Assembly (NCBI GenBank): GCA_033816765.1
Contig: CM066298.1
Coordinates: 2,170,001-2,234,000, forward strand
Direction of reading: 5' to 3'
Length of the DNA: 64,000 bases
Origin: Nothopassalora personata
Taxonomy: Eukaryota; Ascomycota; Dothideomycetes; Mycosphaerellales; Mycosphaerellaceae
Shown here: piece after piece, positions 1 to 11,200 of the stretch
Position numbering within the stretch: the stretch's first letter is position 1
Layout of the letters: each line of letters begins with the position of its first letter
The notes under the pieces: generated by a model
The model's input: only the letters and a program-made list of their open reading frames with translations
Told to the model about the DNA's origin: nothing
Database searches by the model: none
Made by a program: the position numbers and the translations under genes

Positions 1-2067
1 TGAGGCATGCGGCCATTGCGGTTAGGAAGAAATCGATGACGGTTGGAGTAAACCAGCTTTGCTCGCTCGACGATATTGGTGGCCATGGCCGGTACTTCAA
101 GTATTATTTTCAGTGTAAGATTCAATAAAGCTCTTCGGCGGACTGAAAGGAATCGTTGTATTCAGTCTGAATCGTATTTTGTGCGGGTATCAGTACGATG
201 GGCTGCCGTACAGGCCGCGACTGCGGAGGAGAACACGATCATACGTCGACGGGAAGATGCTATGCCTTCTGGATGAAGAAAAACATCCCGTGCGGGCGGT
301 GCTAAAACTTTTTAAACATGTCCAGGATAGAGCATGTGTATAGAGTCGTTCCTGTACAGATATCGTCAGCAGATCTAGCGGCAGCAACCCCCTTCTCGGA
401 TGACCTTTTCTTTTTGGTCATTTCCACTCTCCATTTCCGGTCGACCTGACGATATGGTCGCGTGGGTGGGTTCGCCCACGAGTCCTGGAAATGGAAAGTG
501 GTCTGCCAAGAGGCTGTCTCACGACTGACCACATGGGCGACCACCGGCTGAACACCTCCAAGCCTCGCACAGAGATGCCGCCAAGTTCTAGCAGCCCATT
601 TGGCAGGCGATCACGACTGTCACAAATGCCGAACGATGTAGAAGACTTCCCCGTACATGATCCTTCCCTCAGCATCAAGCCGCGGTCGAACTTTCAGCTT
701 CGTTCAATACTCCAAGCTCAGCCGTGCAAGAACGCAGATGATGGTCATCTGAGAAAAGATCTGACGCTCCAGTCAGACCAGAGGGGGTAGTGAGGGGAAA
801 GCTTGCAGGACATTTCAAGGCGGACTGGCGCAACGAAGAATGTCAAGCATATTCATACCCTTCACTTCGCCACGGGCTGACAACTTGTCCGGCCTAGCAC
901 GGCAGCGCGTCCGGGCCAGGAGACTGATCCGCACTCCTATCCGTCTGCGTAACGGCGAAGGCGTCGTGATGCAGTCCGCATCCGCCTGCGCCGCCTGCTC
1001 GAATCTCGAACAATCGCGATAATTCGTCCCAGTGGTCTCAGCGGTGGAACTCCGCAAATCGAGCTGCATTCGGCTGTGAGCCGACTCGACAGGTCGCACA
1101 GGCATCTGAACTTGGTAGGATTCGACATCCCCACCGAGATGTATCGCCGCATAAGGAAGGGTAACATCGAGCTTGGGCGCAGCCCGCACGATCGGTTTGG
1201 TATAGATTGGCAGCATCCCATTTGATCATCCTCACTTCAACTCCTTCCCTCCTCCCCCCTTCCTTCCCTTTTTCTTGATGCTCATACCATTAGCATCTCC
1301 TAATGACAACTCGCCCTCCACTGCCCACCCACAACCTGCGTGTTCGAAATACATCCATCGCCCGTCTCCTTGCAATAGAACTCCTACCACAAAAATCAAC
1401 ACCCCGCCTTCTACTTCTTCCACGTCCCATTGCCACAACCCTTACATCCGTACAAACATATGAGACTGCCACCCATCACTAGCCGAACCCGACTCACAAC
1501 AAGTCCCGCTGCCGCCTGTCCCGGGCTGGAGGACCCGCAGGTGGCAGCTCTGTGATGCGTCAGATTCATTTGCAGAAAGGGAGAATGTGGGCAGGAAGGG
1601 CAGTGGCATACCCAGCCCCACGAGTAAGAGAGAGGACAATAGAGTTAGAAGTGTAAGAGTCGGCGTGAGGAAGTGCATGACCAGGAGAATCTTGTTCCGC
1701 TGCAGAAATGTAACGGGCTGAGGCAGGCGCTTGTACTTGTCATCCAGATAACGCCGCTCTGATCCGGGCGGGTTCTACCAACGACGTCTCCCTCAGCTAC
1801 GTCCAGACAAGGCTGAGCAACGCTATACCCGCCCACGTCTCGGTTGGCGCTCGCCGAGCGTGGCACCATCTGCCACTATACGACATTTGATCAGCAGGCT
1901 ATGTCGCCGCAGTCTGAACGAGCCCAGTATTGGGGAATCGCTGATTAGACATATGGAGCGTGAACCGATCAAGTTTGGGTAGACTATGAAACAATGAATA
2001 CTGCATTTCGCTGAACGCCGCATAATTCTGACAAGTGATTATTGGAAGGCACGGCGGCGACCGATCA
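1..2067. other. Host region with no gene I can support
   Basis: Base composition is host-like and CpA/TpG are not depleted. A pyrimidine-rich stretch at about 1235-1465 resembles a fungal promoter or 5' leader reading rightward, but only very short frames follow it. A 133-codon minus frame (815-1216) is open, but it lacks a recognisable domain and overlaps other open frames of similar length, so I do not call it. The first bases could belong to a gene outside the window. Confidence 0.4.
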
Positions 2068-5000
2068 TCACCATCCAGTAGCTGGCATGAGATCAGGATC
2101 CACTCGCGAATGTCGAGATGAGGCGTCTGTTGGACTTCGAGAATGCTTGTCAACCTGGGCCCTGATCCGCCTGGCCAGATCGTCATCCTTGGCCAGGTGC
2201 ATCGGGACAGACATGCCAGCTAAATGGCTTTCGGACAGTGTGCCGACTGCGGGCTGTGGTGTTGCACTTGATGCCTTCCCAGCATCTTCTGCAGTCTCAA
2301 AGTCCTCCTCGTGAACATTCTCGCCGCGGAGGAAGCGCTCGTCGGTGTCAGTGCGTCTGAGCGTAAGGTTTTCCGGGCTACGATCGTCCTTCAGACCCTT
2401 GAGGGCGACTTCGGGCTGATAGGTATCGAGATTTACATCAGGCAAAATTTCAGTGTCGACGCCACGTTCTTCATCAACAGGGGCAGCATCATCGGCAGTG
2501 CCGTGCGCGAAGTCCACACTTGAGTTCTCTGCTGCTATGGCGGAAGCTGCGCCTTCAGGCACCTTGAGTGGGACTGATTCGCCGTCGTTGCAATCTTCTG
2601 CTTTGCTCGTGGTGATCTCGGGCATCTCTGTGGCCGGTGCGTCATTTGGTGCAGTTTCGCGCCGCCGTGGGGGCAACGGCGGTACGATGTTGCGAGCACA
2701 ATTCGGGGAGTCCTCCTGTGTCGCAGCGCTGCGGTTCTCAGTGGTATCATCCTCTCGACTCAGGTTCAGTAAGTCCTCTTTAGAAGTCTCTTCTTGTTGT
2801 TTGTCAACCTTGGCTGCCTGCTGCTCGATTTTCGACTTGTCGCGGTCAGCACTTTCTGTGACAGCTTCATCTTGGTCGACGATGTTCTCCTGCCATGTCC
2901 CGAACTCATCCTCCGCGGCAGTCACTTTGATTTCATCGTCTCCCACAATTGAATGTGTAGCAGGTGAGTGTTCAACGTCCGAAACCTTGACGTCACCTAC
3001 ACGGGTCGTGGCTGCTGTATCCGATCTGCGAGGCGGCAAACTGGGTACTGGCTTGCGTTTCAGGACACCCACAGCGCCCCAAATGCCCTTCTGAGGGCCA
3101 GGGAGGGGCTGTCCAGGTGGTGGGAGCGGTCGTCCTCTTCCCATCGGCCCTTTTGGCGATTGAGATCCAGGCTCTGGCTTTGGCGGCGTGCGAGGTAAGG
3201 CATTCTTGTTCCTTTGAATTGCATTCCATCCCCAATTCTTCGCAGCGTTAGTAGCCGCTCCCAGTGCGGCAAGGAGATTCGCCTTACGTTGTTGGTTCTG
3301 CGTACTTCGCGCAGAAGATGCAGATGGATTCGTTGCGGACCTGTCGGAATCTGAGCTTCGAAGAGAATAAGTACGTGTAGTCGTGCCAATGGTCGACTCC
3401 GAGCTTGCTGACTCCTGACGACTGCGGAGAGAAGTATCATCCGACTCATCGGCGTCTGTGATGGAGGCTCCCTGACTCCTTTGAGCACCATCCTCGCTAT
3501 CACTAGTAGCAAGAGTTGCCGTGTTGGTCACTGCCTGCTTCGCTCGGTCTCGCAGATCTCGCAATTCATCAAGTGCATCCTTCTGTTGGGGCTGCTGTTT
3601 GCCTCTTGGTCGCCAGAGATTCCTGTTTCCCGATGGTGTAGGTCGTAATGACGGGTCACCTGCTCTGACAGGCTCGACAGTCTGGCCATCGATCGCTACG
3701 CTGGGCGACGATGAGGATATCGAAGGTGAGCGCAAAGGCTTTGGCGGTCGTGCCGTACTCTGTCCGGGTTCATGACTTTGTGGGCTGGTCTTTGTGTTTG
3801 GTGACAAGGTGTTCGCATTCGGCGGAAGAGTCGAGGCGTGTCTCAATCTGCCGACATTGAGCTCAGAGTTAGACCGCAGACTGGTAGATGTCGCTGTGTC
3901 TGCTTCTTGGTGAAATTCAGGGACTGACATCGCCTTATCATTCCGATCAGCCAGAAACTTTTCAGAGTCAAAGCCGGGCTGCACATGTTCTTCTTGCCCT
4001 TCGTCAGACCAAGATCCACCACGAGCCGATGAGCCACGCGTATCTTGCATAGGGAATGGTACATCGTCCCAGTTCGGCTTCACTAGACCTTCAGCAATCG
4101 CAGCGCGGATTCTCTCTTCAATGGCCCGCAGCACGAATCCATACGTGATCTTGCGCTCACTGACCACAGGTTCGACGCGAATCTCAAGCTCGGGCATACT
4201 CTCGAAGGTGAACCACAGTCTGTTTGATGGCGGAGGCTTGATGTGCAACAGCATTGTCCCTTGCACTCGTTTTAGAGATGTCTTCAAGACCAGATCGACA
4301 GTCCTTGTTTTGAAACGTTGACCCAGGTCCAGCTTCGCCACGGCCAACAGAGTGATAGAAAGGCCGCCGTTGTAGCGCATGTCGGCACTGATAGTAGTAT
4401 CACCAGAGATATTGAGGTCTCGGAGCTTCAAGTTCGTGAAAACGGGACCAGCATCTCCCAAATCTAGACTTCGCAGTCGTAATGAGGTGATGAAGTTTGG
4501 CTTCTGGATACGATTAAGCTTTCTCTCAATCTTCGCTCTGGCAAAATCGACTAGTCGTTCCCCATGATGCACACCAAGAAATATCCGGCCGAGCAGTGCG
4601 TTCAGCGCTCGGGTCTCTGGCGTCAGTGATGAAGAATGCAACATTGATTGCAGTTTGATCAAGGCATCTGAGTCCAGTGGTCGCGGTAAAGGCGGCTTCG
4701 ACCGGGCGTACAGCAGCGCGTGGTAGAAGTCCTCCTTTTCAATATTGGTAGCAGAGAAGAGGTAGAACGGCTTCGCCGGCGTTTGTGCATTCTGCTGCTG
4801 CATTGCTCCGTTTGGTAGGTCGATGGGCGTCAGTACAATGGCAGTCCGCTTGATGAACAAATCAGCTTCTGGGATCGACTTCTCGTCTGCATCAGGTCCA
4901 TCCTTCCCTGCCTGCAGAGTGACTTTGTGGTGAGCCAAGCTAAGTACGTGCTTGACCTCCACTTGAGCTGGCGAGTCGTACAGCATCAAATGGCCATGTC

Positions 5001-5517
5001 TCAAGACAATGTATAAGACACTTGCAGGGACTGGTTTCCCCATGGTGCCATCGGTCTGCAGCAATGAAGTGGTACTGCTGCTGTTCTGCTTCCCGGCAAA
5101 GACGGATCGATACATGGTCTGGTAGACGGACTCGCCCGTTGAGCCGGAACTGCCATCCCCTGGTGTCGTAGCATCAGCAGCGACGTTGGTGGTACTGTTT
5201 GCGTTGGCTGCATTGCTGCGTGCATTGATAGCTCCCACGGCGGCTTGGAAGTCATATCGCCTGAGGACAGCGAAAGTGCCGCTGGCGGCTGGATCTCCGA
5301 TCGACTCTTGCCGTTCCCTGTCTTCCTGTGCCCTCTTCGCCAGCTCCTTGCTCTTGGCATCCACCCTGAAGACATGATCGTCTCCCGCAGTCGACCCGGT
5401 TTGATTGTCGACTCGTGGCAGCAGTTTCCATGCTGCGAGGAATACTGCGGCGAGCAGTAGTGGGAGGAAGGTCAGGCCGCCGAAGACGTAGACGAAGGCA
5501 AGCGTCCGGAAGCCCAT
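2068..5517 (-). CDS. PH/SMP-domain lipid-transfer protein of membrane contact sites (Nvj2/TEX2-like)
   Basis: A single uninterrupted frame of 1149 residues starts at ATG 5517. One hydrophobic segment (residues 7-30) right at the N-terminus should anchor it in the ER. A PH-like region follows at about 165-275, with the pattern VLYIVLRHGHLMLYD and a C-terminal helix EDFYHALLYARS. An SMP-type lipid-binding domain follows at about 300-490, recognisable by NALLGRIFLG, the F-x-x-S-L-R-L-R-S-L-D-L-G segment and WFTFESMPELEI. The order TM-PH-SMP is that of yeast Nvj2 and animal TEX2, which move lipids between ER and vacuole or Golgi. Residues 490-1149 are low-complexity, rich in Ser, Pro, Asp and Glu, with repeated PPLPPRR-type motifs, and are probably disordered. 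The family call is solid; the exact contact site is inferred. Confidence 0.85.
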   Translation of the reverse strand: MGFRTLAFVYVFGGLTFLPLLLAAVFLAAWKLLPRVDNQTGSTAGDDHVFRVDAKSKELAKRAQEDRERQESIGDPAASGTFAVLRRYDFQAAVGAINARSNAANANSTTNVAADATTPGDGSSGSTGESVYQTMYRSVFAGKQNSSSTTSLLQTDGTMGKPVPASVLYIVLRHGHLMLYDSPAQVEVKHVLSLAHHKVTLQAGKDGPDADEKSIPEADLFIKRTAIVLTPIDLPNGAMQQQNAQTPAKPFYLFSATNIEKEDFYHALLYARSKPPLPRPLDSDALIKLQSMLHSSSLTPETRALNALLGRIFLGVHHGERLVDFARAKIERKLNRIQKPNFITSLRLRSLDLGDAGPVFTNLKLRDLNISGDTTISADMRYNGGLSITLLAVAKLDLGQRFKTRTVDLVLKTSLKRVQGTMLLHIKPPPSNRLWFTFESMPELEIRVEPVVSERKITYGFVLRAIEERIRAAIAEGLVKPNWDDVPFPMQDTRGSSARGGSWSDEGQEEHVQPGFDSEKFLADRNDKAMSVPEFHQEADTATSTSLRSNSELNVGRLRHASTLPPNANTLSPNTKTSPQSHEPGQSTARPPKPLRSPSISSSSPSVAIDGQTVEPVRAGDPSLRPTPSGNRNLWRPRGKQQPQQKDALDELRDLRDRAKQAVTNTATLATSDSEDGAQRSQGASITDADESDDTSLRSRQESASSESTIGTTTRTYSLRSSDSDRSATNPSASSARSTQNQQRKANLLAALGAATNAAKNWGWNAIQRNKNALPRTPPKPEPGSQSPKGPMGRGRPLPPPGQPLPGPQKGIWGAVGVLKRKPVPSLPPRRSDTAATTRVGDVKVSDVEHSPATHSIVGDDEIKVTAAEDEFGTWQENIVDQDEAVTESADRDKSKIEQQAAKVDKQQEETSKEDLLNLSREDDTTENRSAATQEDSPNCARNIVPPLPPRRRETAPNDAPATEMPEITTSKAEDCNDGESVPLKVPEGAASAIAAENSSVDFAHGTADDAAPVDEERGVDTEILPDVNLDTYQPEVALKGLKDDRSPENLTLRRTDTDERFLRGENVHEEDFETAEDAGKASSATPQPAVGTLSESHLAGMSVPMHLAKDDDLARRIRAQVDKHSRSPTDASSRHSRVDPDLMPATGW

Positions 5518-5959
5518 TATGATAGATTGGCATTGTGATGATATTGGTGCGCCATCGGGCTCAGGCTGTCAATGCCAATGCTCTGGATAGCATAGTAGAT
5601 GCTTCCAAGTTCCTTCCCCAGAGCGTGTGTATGTATGTCTAAGTATAGTTGGCGTCACAGCGTTGGCGTTCGCGCGCTTCACGTGGAAGCCACGGTAGAA
5701 CTACGTCATCCTGGGTTAGAACTCTAGTTAGCCAAAACACATAAACATCAATCTCGTCTGCACTCGGCAGAAAAGCACGCCGCCTCATATGTGTGACGTG
5801 CAGATCAATGTCAATACTGCAGAACTACTACCACCGTCTGTACCGGCCTATGTCATCACCTGCTCGCTTCACCCCGTTGCAGGTACCTACGTAGGTTCGA
5901 CCGAGGCGATATTTCGGACCGCTTTTTGTGTGCATTCCCCTGGTGCCCTAGAAGTGGTA
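5518..5959. promoter_or_regulatory. Upstream region of the SMP-domain gene, ending at the island boundary
   Basis: This 440-bp host stretch lies between the start codon of the SMP gene and the first base of the inverted repeat. It should hold the promoter of that gene. I see no conserved element that I can name. The island begins less than 450 bp upstream of the gene, so heterochromatin spreading onto its promoter is possible (inference). Confidence 0.4.
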
Positions 5960-6165
5960 GTATCTCAATATTCACATTCGAGGTGTCGACATTCGAGGTG
6001 TCTACAATCCACGTAACGAGGTGTCTACAATCCACGTATCGAGGTGTCTACATTCGAGGTCTCCACATTCGAGGTATCTACAATCGACATTCGACATGCC
6101 GTGAACATACTAGGAGCCGCTAAAACTGGCCAATATTAGCTGCTCCTAGTATGTTTACGGCATAG
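5960..6165 (+). repeat. Left terminal inverted repeat of the giant element
   Basis: It begins gtatctcaatattcacattc and continues with several copies of a motif close to ATTCGAGGTGTC alternating with TACAATCCACG, then the terminal hairpin. The same order occurs in reverse complement at 42153-42357. CA and TG dinucleotides are still common here (ccacg, tgtcgaca), unlike the interior, so the repeat looks only lightly RIP-mutated. Confidence 0.75.
6096..6163. repeat. Hairpin A of the TAAACATACTAGGAGC family, inside the left TIR
   Basis: An imperfect palindrome whose arms start atgccgt(g/a)aacatactagg and close at ggcat, with a loop of roughly ten bases around ctggccaa. It belongs to the same family as the hairpins at 6866, 14752, 31038, 31456 and 42153. 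Confidence 0.75.
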
Positions 6166-6318
6166 TCATCTACATTATGTAACTAGATAGGACCTCGAAT
6201 CTTAGCAATAATAATAACCTCTTTACACGCCTATCCCTCTTTACACGACTATTACCGTTTACGAGCACCCGCACAGCAGTAGCGACCTACGAGAACACGA
6301 ACACAACACATCGCTACT

Positions 6319-6865
6319 ATGCCTATCGTCGCTAGCGTCCGCGGAAAGCTACCTATTAACCTCGAGCTATTTCGCGAAGAAATCGCTAACCTACTCCCCT
6401 ACCGTACCTATCGCGATATTGTCCTATATCTACGCTATAATCGCGGCGCCTATATTACCCTACCTACCCTAAAGCGTAGACTCGAGCAATGGGGCATAAG
6501 TAAACTAAACATACGTACTAAGTTCGATAAATGGCAGGAAGCGCGACTACGTAGAAAGATCGAATATAACTTCTAGAGGTACTCTACGCTTAGTAATAGG
6601 ACTATAGTAAGGATGCTACAGTAGGATAGCTATACGGTAACGCTTAGGCAATACCGTCGTCTACGTAAGTTAATAGGCCTACTACGACGTATACTACTAG
6701 AGAATAAGGAGGAAATTAAAGCTACTATACGCGATACCCTTAAGGTAGTAATGTCGTCCGGTATAATATATAATAGTAGGTATTGTGCTATTACGAACTA
6801 CCTTCGTAGGAACAATCGATTTATTAGTAGGTACGTTATCTCTCTCGCTATACCTATTACCCCCT
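6319..6865 (+). pseudogene. N-terminal part of the element's Clr5-like/integrase protein, RIP-damaged
   Basis: An 85-codon open start (ATG 6319) is followed in the same frame by about 95 more codons with few TAG stops that look like mutated Gln or Trp codons. Residues about 10-55 (elfreEIANLLPYRTYRDIVLYL, then TLKRRLEQWG) match a Clr5-like helix-turn-helix, with its typical L-x-R-R-L-x-x-W-G end. Downstream, LRRILLENKEEIKATIRDTLK and ISRYVISLAI resemble the linker between this DNA-binding domain and the DDE integrase core of a fungal transposase-like family. The frame breaks at the hairpin at 6866, and the expected continuation resumes at 14808. It probably encoded the transposase of the giant element (inference). 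It starts about 150 bp inside the left TIR. Confidence 0.6.
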
Positions 6866-6912
6866 ATAAACATATAAGGAGTAGGTAACCTTCGCGGCTC
6901 CTCGTATGTTTA
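6866..6912. repeat. Hairpin B, left border of the segment that splits the integrase gene
   Basis: The arms are taaacatataaggag and its counterpart ctcctcgtatgttta. It sits exactly where the integrase frame stops and pairs in orientation with the hairpin at 14752-14807, after which the integrase frame resumes. Confidence 0.6.
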
Positions 6913-7190
6913 GTATACTACGCACCGCCTCGCGTAACATGCGCGTTATTCTACGCGCGTCCTTACGAGTCGTATCGCTAAAGCCTATAGTAGAGCCTAT
7001 AGTAGAGCCTTATTCGTAGCGTAGTAACCGGCCGTTATTATTAGAGTTCTCTCTATTCTTATTAGCCTACGGCAAAGAGTGTAGGAACACCGTTACTACG
7101 CCTACTAGAACGTCTATTACGCGTATAAAAGCGTAGGCTAATAAGAGCGCGAGAAACACCGCTAACTTCGTGCAATTATATGCTACTAGG
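6906..7190 (+). pseudogene. Short unrecognised coding remnant
   Basis: From the ATG at 6906 a frame runs about 95 codons with only two stops, both TAG, which is unusually open for this RIP-mutated DNA. The predicted product includes MFSILRTASRNMRV and a Leu-rich LLLEFSLFLLAYGK segment. I recognise no family. It lies inside the hairpin-bounded segment that interrupts the integrase and is followed by the start of a minisatellite. Confidence 0.3.
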
Positions 7191-7195
7191 GCGAC

Positions 7196-7250
7196 TTACC
7201 TACGGTACGATACACCGTACCCTAGACTTCTAAGGAGTACGATACGCCCG
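7196..7250. repeat. Start of the left minisatellite, cut off by Gypsy-1
   Basis: It contains cttctaaggagtacgatac and ccgtaccctagac, the same words that open the array at 14156. Gypsy-1 inserted here, duplicating cccct at 7251-7255. Confidence 0.65.
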
Positions 7251-7255
7251 CCCCT

Positions 7256-7675
7256 TATTATTGTCTCGTTCTAGGGCTAGTCTTAAAGGAGAGATAAGTT
7301 AAGTTACGTAGCGGTATTCTTTAGAGAGGCTAAAGTAAGCTAAGCGAAGATAAATGATAGGAATAAGAGTTATATTCCAATTAGTGAGATAGTAACATAA
7401 GTTAAACGCATCGAAACTATAAGGGTTCTTAGCGTTCCTAAATACAAAGGAAATCATTATTAATCTACTCCGATCTATTAATCTATTTTATAGATTATAT
7501 AGAGTAACAGATTAATTGCTGTCGTGCTCTAATCTAATCTATTAATCTGTCCTATAGGTCTCGTAGAGCAATAGATTACTCTACGGTAGCTGTGCCTTTC
7601 TAGCTATAGTAGCGCCTACTTAACTATAGAGGCTCCGATTAGTCGCTAAGCATTAGCCTAATCTAACCCGTAACA
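7256..7675 (-). repeat. 3' LTR of Gypsy-1
   Basis: This 420-bp repeat matches 13731-14150. Nearly all differences between the two copies are TG/TA or CA/TA changes, as expected if they diverged by RIP rather than by slow drift. Confidence 0.92.
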
Positions 7676-7737
7676 CCATCCCCCTTCTTAGCTTAGCTCG
7701 TTACGAGCTTAGGTCATAGTCCTACCGCCTTGCCCCT

Positions 7738-8227
7738 TTGTTTAGTGTTCTCGTTTATGTCTTTCTTAATATACTAAAGGCTCCTTCTTCCTCGAGCACT
7801 TCTCGTCGTCTTAAGTTAGCCGAAACTATCGATAACTTCGGAGAGATAATAGTGCGGTCCTATTCTAATTGTCGGGCGCATTCGCGGGTGTATAAGGTGC
7901 ACGTGTCATTGGAGCGGTGTAATAAGTATATTCGTCCAAACATCCGTTATAATGTAAAGGTATCGCGTTCCGAGTTCGATCGCCTTATTATTAAAAAGAA
8001 GAAACTGTAGCGGTAGATAAAGGAAGCCCGCGAGGCTTAAGAGCGTGCCCGCGAGGCCCTAAATACTGCGTATGCGAAGGAAGAACGGTTGCGTAGGTAG
8101 ATAGAGCTCGTGGATTAGAGAGCTAACGAGGCTATTGCCGTAGAGTCGGCGGACCTGTTAGAGCTAGAGTAGGAGGGTTTAGCGGACTTCTACCTAGCTC
8201 CTAACACTTAGAATCTTCTTATCGACT
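7738..8227 (+). pseudogene. Antisense accessory gene of Gypsy-1: Zn2Cys6-like cluster plus coiled coil
   Basis: On the strand opposite gag-pol a frame is open for 90 codons and continues to 8227 through TAG stops. After a Ser-rich start comes LAETIDNFGEIIVR, then a run with N-C-R-A-H-S-R-V and R-C-N-K. Assuming TGT to TAT changes (Tyr for Cys), six positions fit C-x2-C-x6-C-x8-C-x2-C-x6-C, the spacing of fungal Zn2Cys6 DNA-binding clusters. A long charged heptad region follows (EFDRLIIKKKKL, then KEEREAREA-like repeats), as in the coiled coils after such clusters. It ends tail-to-tail against the chromodomain end of pol. The true start is unclear. Its role is unknown; binding DNA or regulating the element is inference. 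Confidence 0.6.
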
Positions 8228-11200
8228 AAGGTTATAATGTCTCCTCCGATTTCTAGTTATATAGTCCTCCTTCTCTTCGAGGTTCTTCCGGCGCTAGAAA
8301 TACTCTATTAGAAGTAGCCGGTAGTTCTTAAGGTTTCTTTCTAGTTCCTAGGTATTTTCTAATTCGTCGTATCCTTTCCATTTAACAAGGTATCGCTAAC
8401 CTTTCTTATCTAGGATTCTTTCGACTTCGAATTCGTTTTCTGCTTCCGGCTCGAAATGGAAGCTCTCCTAGTAGGGTGTTTCGGTATCTACGGGTTCCAA
8501 CTTAGAGATATAGAAGACTAGGTAGATCTTTACGTCTAGTAGTAGTCGTAGGCGGTAGTTAACTAGTCCTATAACTTTGTCGATAAAAAATAGTCCGACC
8601 TTAACGTGATCTAGTTTCTTAGTCTATCTTCTTATTCTTAAGTTTTTTATAAGGAGATAGACCTTATCCCCCTCTTTTAGTAGAGGTGCTATTTTTCTTA
8701 TGTCCTACCGTTATTAAGACAGTTTTTGTTATGTATCTTCGATCGCCTTACGTGTTTCTTTATGCACTTCCTTAAGAGTATCCGTCGTTACGATTGCTCT
8801 TTCGGCTTGTAGGTAAGATCTAGGTGTTCTAAATAGGTTAGGATCTTTACTAAAGTTCGTATAAAATAGTGTCGTTAAAGTTGTCTCTGATTTGTAGTTA
8901 TTTAGTGCAATCTACGCTATTAGCAGTAATAAGACCTAGTTGTCTTATGTATAATTGATGTAGTATCGTAGGTATTGTTCTAGCGTTTAATTTATCCTTT
9001 CGGTTTGTCCGTCTGTTTCCGGATAATATGCTGTTAACAGCTTGTGTTTAATTCCGATCGTTCCTATAAGCGTCTTCTAGTAGTTTAATGTAAATAGCTT
9101 GTCTCTGTCCGTTATAAACGCTTAAGGGAATCCGTAGTATCGGATAAGTCTATCTAGTACGAGGTATCCGAGCTGCTCTACATTGTATGTCTCTAATGTA
9201 GGAATGAAGTGTGCGTACTTCGTAAGTCTATTAACCATAACTAGTATTATGTCGTATAGTTGTTTCGTAACTTAATCCTTTAACGGTAGGAGTTTCGTAA
9301 TAAAGTCTATTGTAACTTCGTCCTATGGTTTCGTCGGTAGTGTTCTAAACTGTAGGTGACCGTATTTTACATGTCTCGTAGCCTTGTTTCGTTAGCAGTA
9401 TACGTATTGTTTAATATAGCGTAATACCTTAAGTCTTATCTATAGAAATGAGAAACTGCGTTATATTAGGTCCATTGTTTTTAAAGTTCTAGGGTGTCTA
9501 TAAGTTAGTCCGTTGTGATGTTATCGTATGCATTCTTCTTCTCGATCCTTAGGTACTTAGTATTTTCCTTATAATATAAGGAATTGTTCGTCCCTGTCGC
9601 CTAATATCCGTACGATGTTGTTAAATTCTCTTATGTTAGCACTAAGACTTCCGTCGGGATTCGTCTTTAATATTTTGTGTTACACTAGTTCTTTTCCTTC
9701 TATATAGTCGCTTCTTCGGCTTAGCGCGTCGGCGCGGCCGTTCTCTCGTCCTAGAGTATATTTAATTTCGAACTTATACTGTCCTAGCAGCTCCGACTAG
9801 CGGGCTTGCCTTCGGGTAAGTTCTTTCGTCGTCGTAAAGTACGTAAGATTCTTATAGTTAGAAAGAATCGTTAACTTCGGTAGGCCCTCGACATATACTC
9901 TCTAATGTTATATAGTAGCAATAATAGCTAGAAGCTCTTTGTTATGGATGTCGTAGTTCTGTTCCGCTATAGTTATTTTCCGGGAGTAATAGGCTACTAG
10001 GTGTCTCTATCTATCGTGTGTCTATGTTAGATATACGCCTATTACTATATTAGACGCATCGGTCTCGATATGGACTTCCTTACTACTATCGAATAGTCGA
10101 AGCGTAGGGGCTAAAGCGCATTATTCCTTAAGTTTCTTAAACGCTTTAATCTGTTCCTTTCCCTATTTCTAAGTAACGTCTTTTCTCGTAAGTATCGTTA
10201 TTGGTGATGCTATCTTTACGTAGTCCTTAATGAATTTCCGGTTGTAGTTCGCTAGTCTAAGGAATGATTGTACGTCCTTAACTGTTTTCGGTTCTAGCTA
10301 TTCTCTAATTGACTATGTCTTCGTAGGGTCGATCGTTATCCCTATAGTACTAATAATAAAGCCTAAGAATTTAACTTCTTTCTTATAGAATTCATATTTC
10401 TCGGGTACTGTCTTGAATCCTAACTGCGTAAGTCGTTCGAAGACGTCCTAGACTTGTTTTATGTGCTCCTATAGGGATCCTTTCGTATAGACTAGTATAT
10501 CGTCCATATAGGCGATAATGCATACGTCGAGTAGGTCTCTAAGTGTTTCGTTAACAAGGTCCCAGTAAGATGCGGGTGCGTTAGTTAATCCTATTAGCAT
10601 AACTAAGAATTCGTAAAGTCCGTATCTTGTTCTAAAAGCGGTTTTCTATTCTTCTCCTTCTACTATTCGTATAGCATAGAAGGCATCTCGTAGGTTAATC
10701 TTTGTGTACTAGTCCGATCCAGTTAATCTATCTTATGCTTCTTCGATGTTAGGTAGCGGGTATTGGTTCTTAATCGTGATCTCGTTTAACTTCCTATAGT
10801 CTTGTACGAGTCGTAACTTCCCGTTTACTTTTAGAACGAACATACATAGAGTTCCTACACTTAAGGTAGATCTTCTTATCTATCCTTTAGCTAGCTTCTC
10901 CTTTAGCTATTCTCGTAGGGTCTGTAGCTCTTTCTTAGACATTTAATATAGGGGTCCCTATAGAGGCTCTTTCCCTAGCTAAATGTTAATCTTATAATCC
11001 TATAGGCGGTACTTAGGTAAGGCGATTTTGCCTCTCTCCTCTTTAAAGAGTCGCGATCACTTACGATACTCCTTAGGAATACTTAACTCTAAGATGTTAG
11101 TATTCTTCGATAGTGCGTTACTTCTATCACTTCTAGTAACTTCGTAACCCGGCGGCCCTACGCTAGTGTCTATCCCGGTCGAAGGTAGTTCTTCTATCCT

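Noticed and set aside
815..1216. 133-codon minus frame
   Set aside because: No domain, and overlapping frames of similar length on the same strand and opposite strand; left uncalled.
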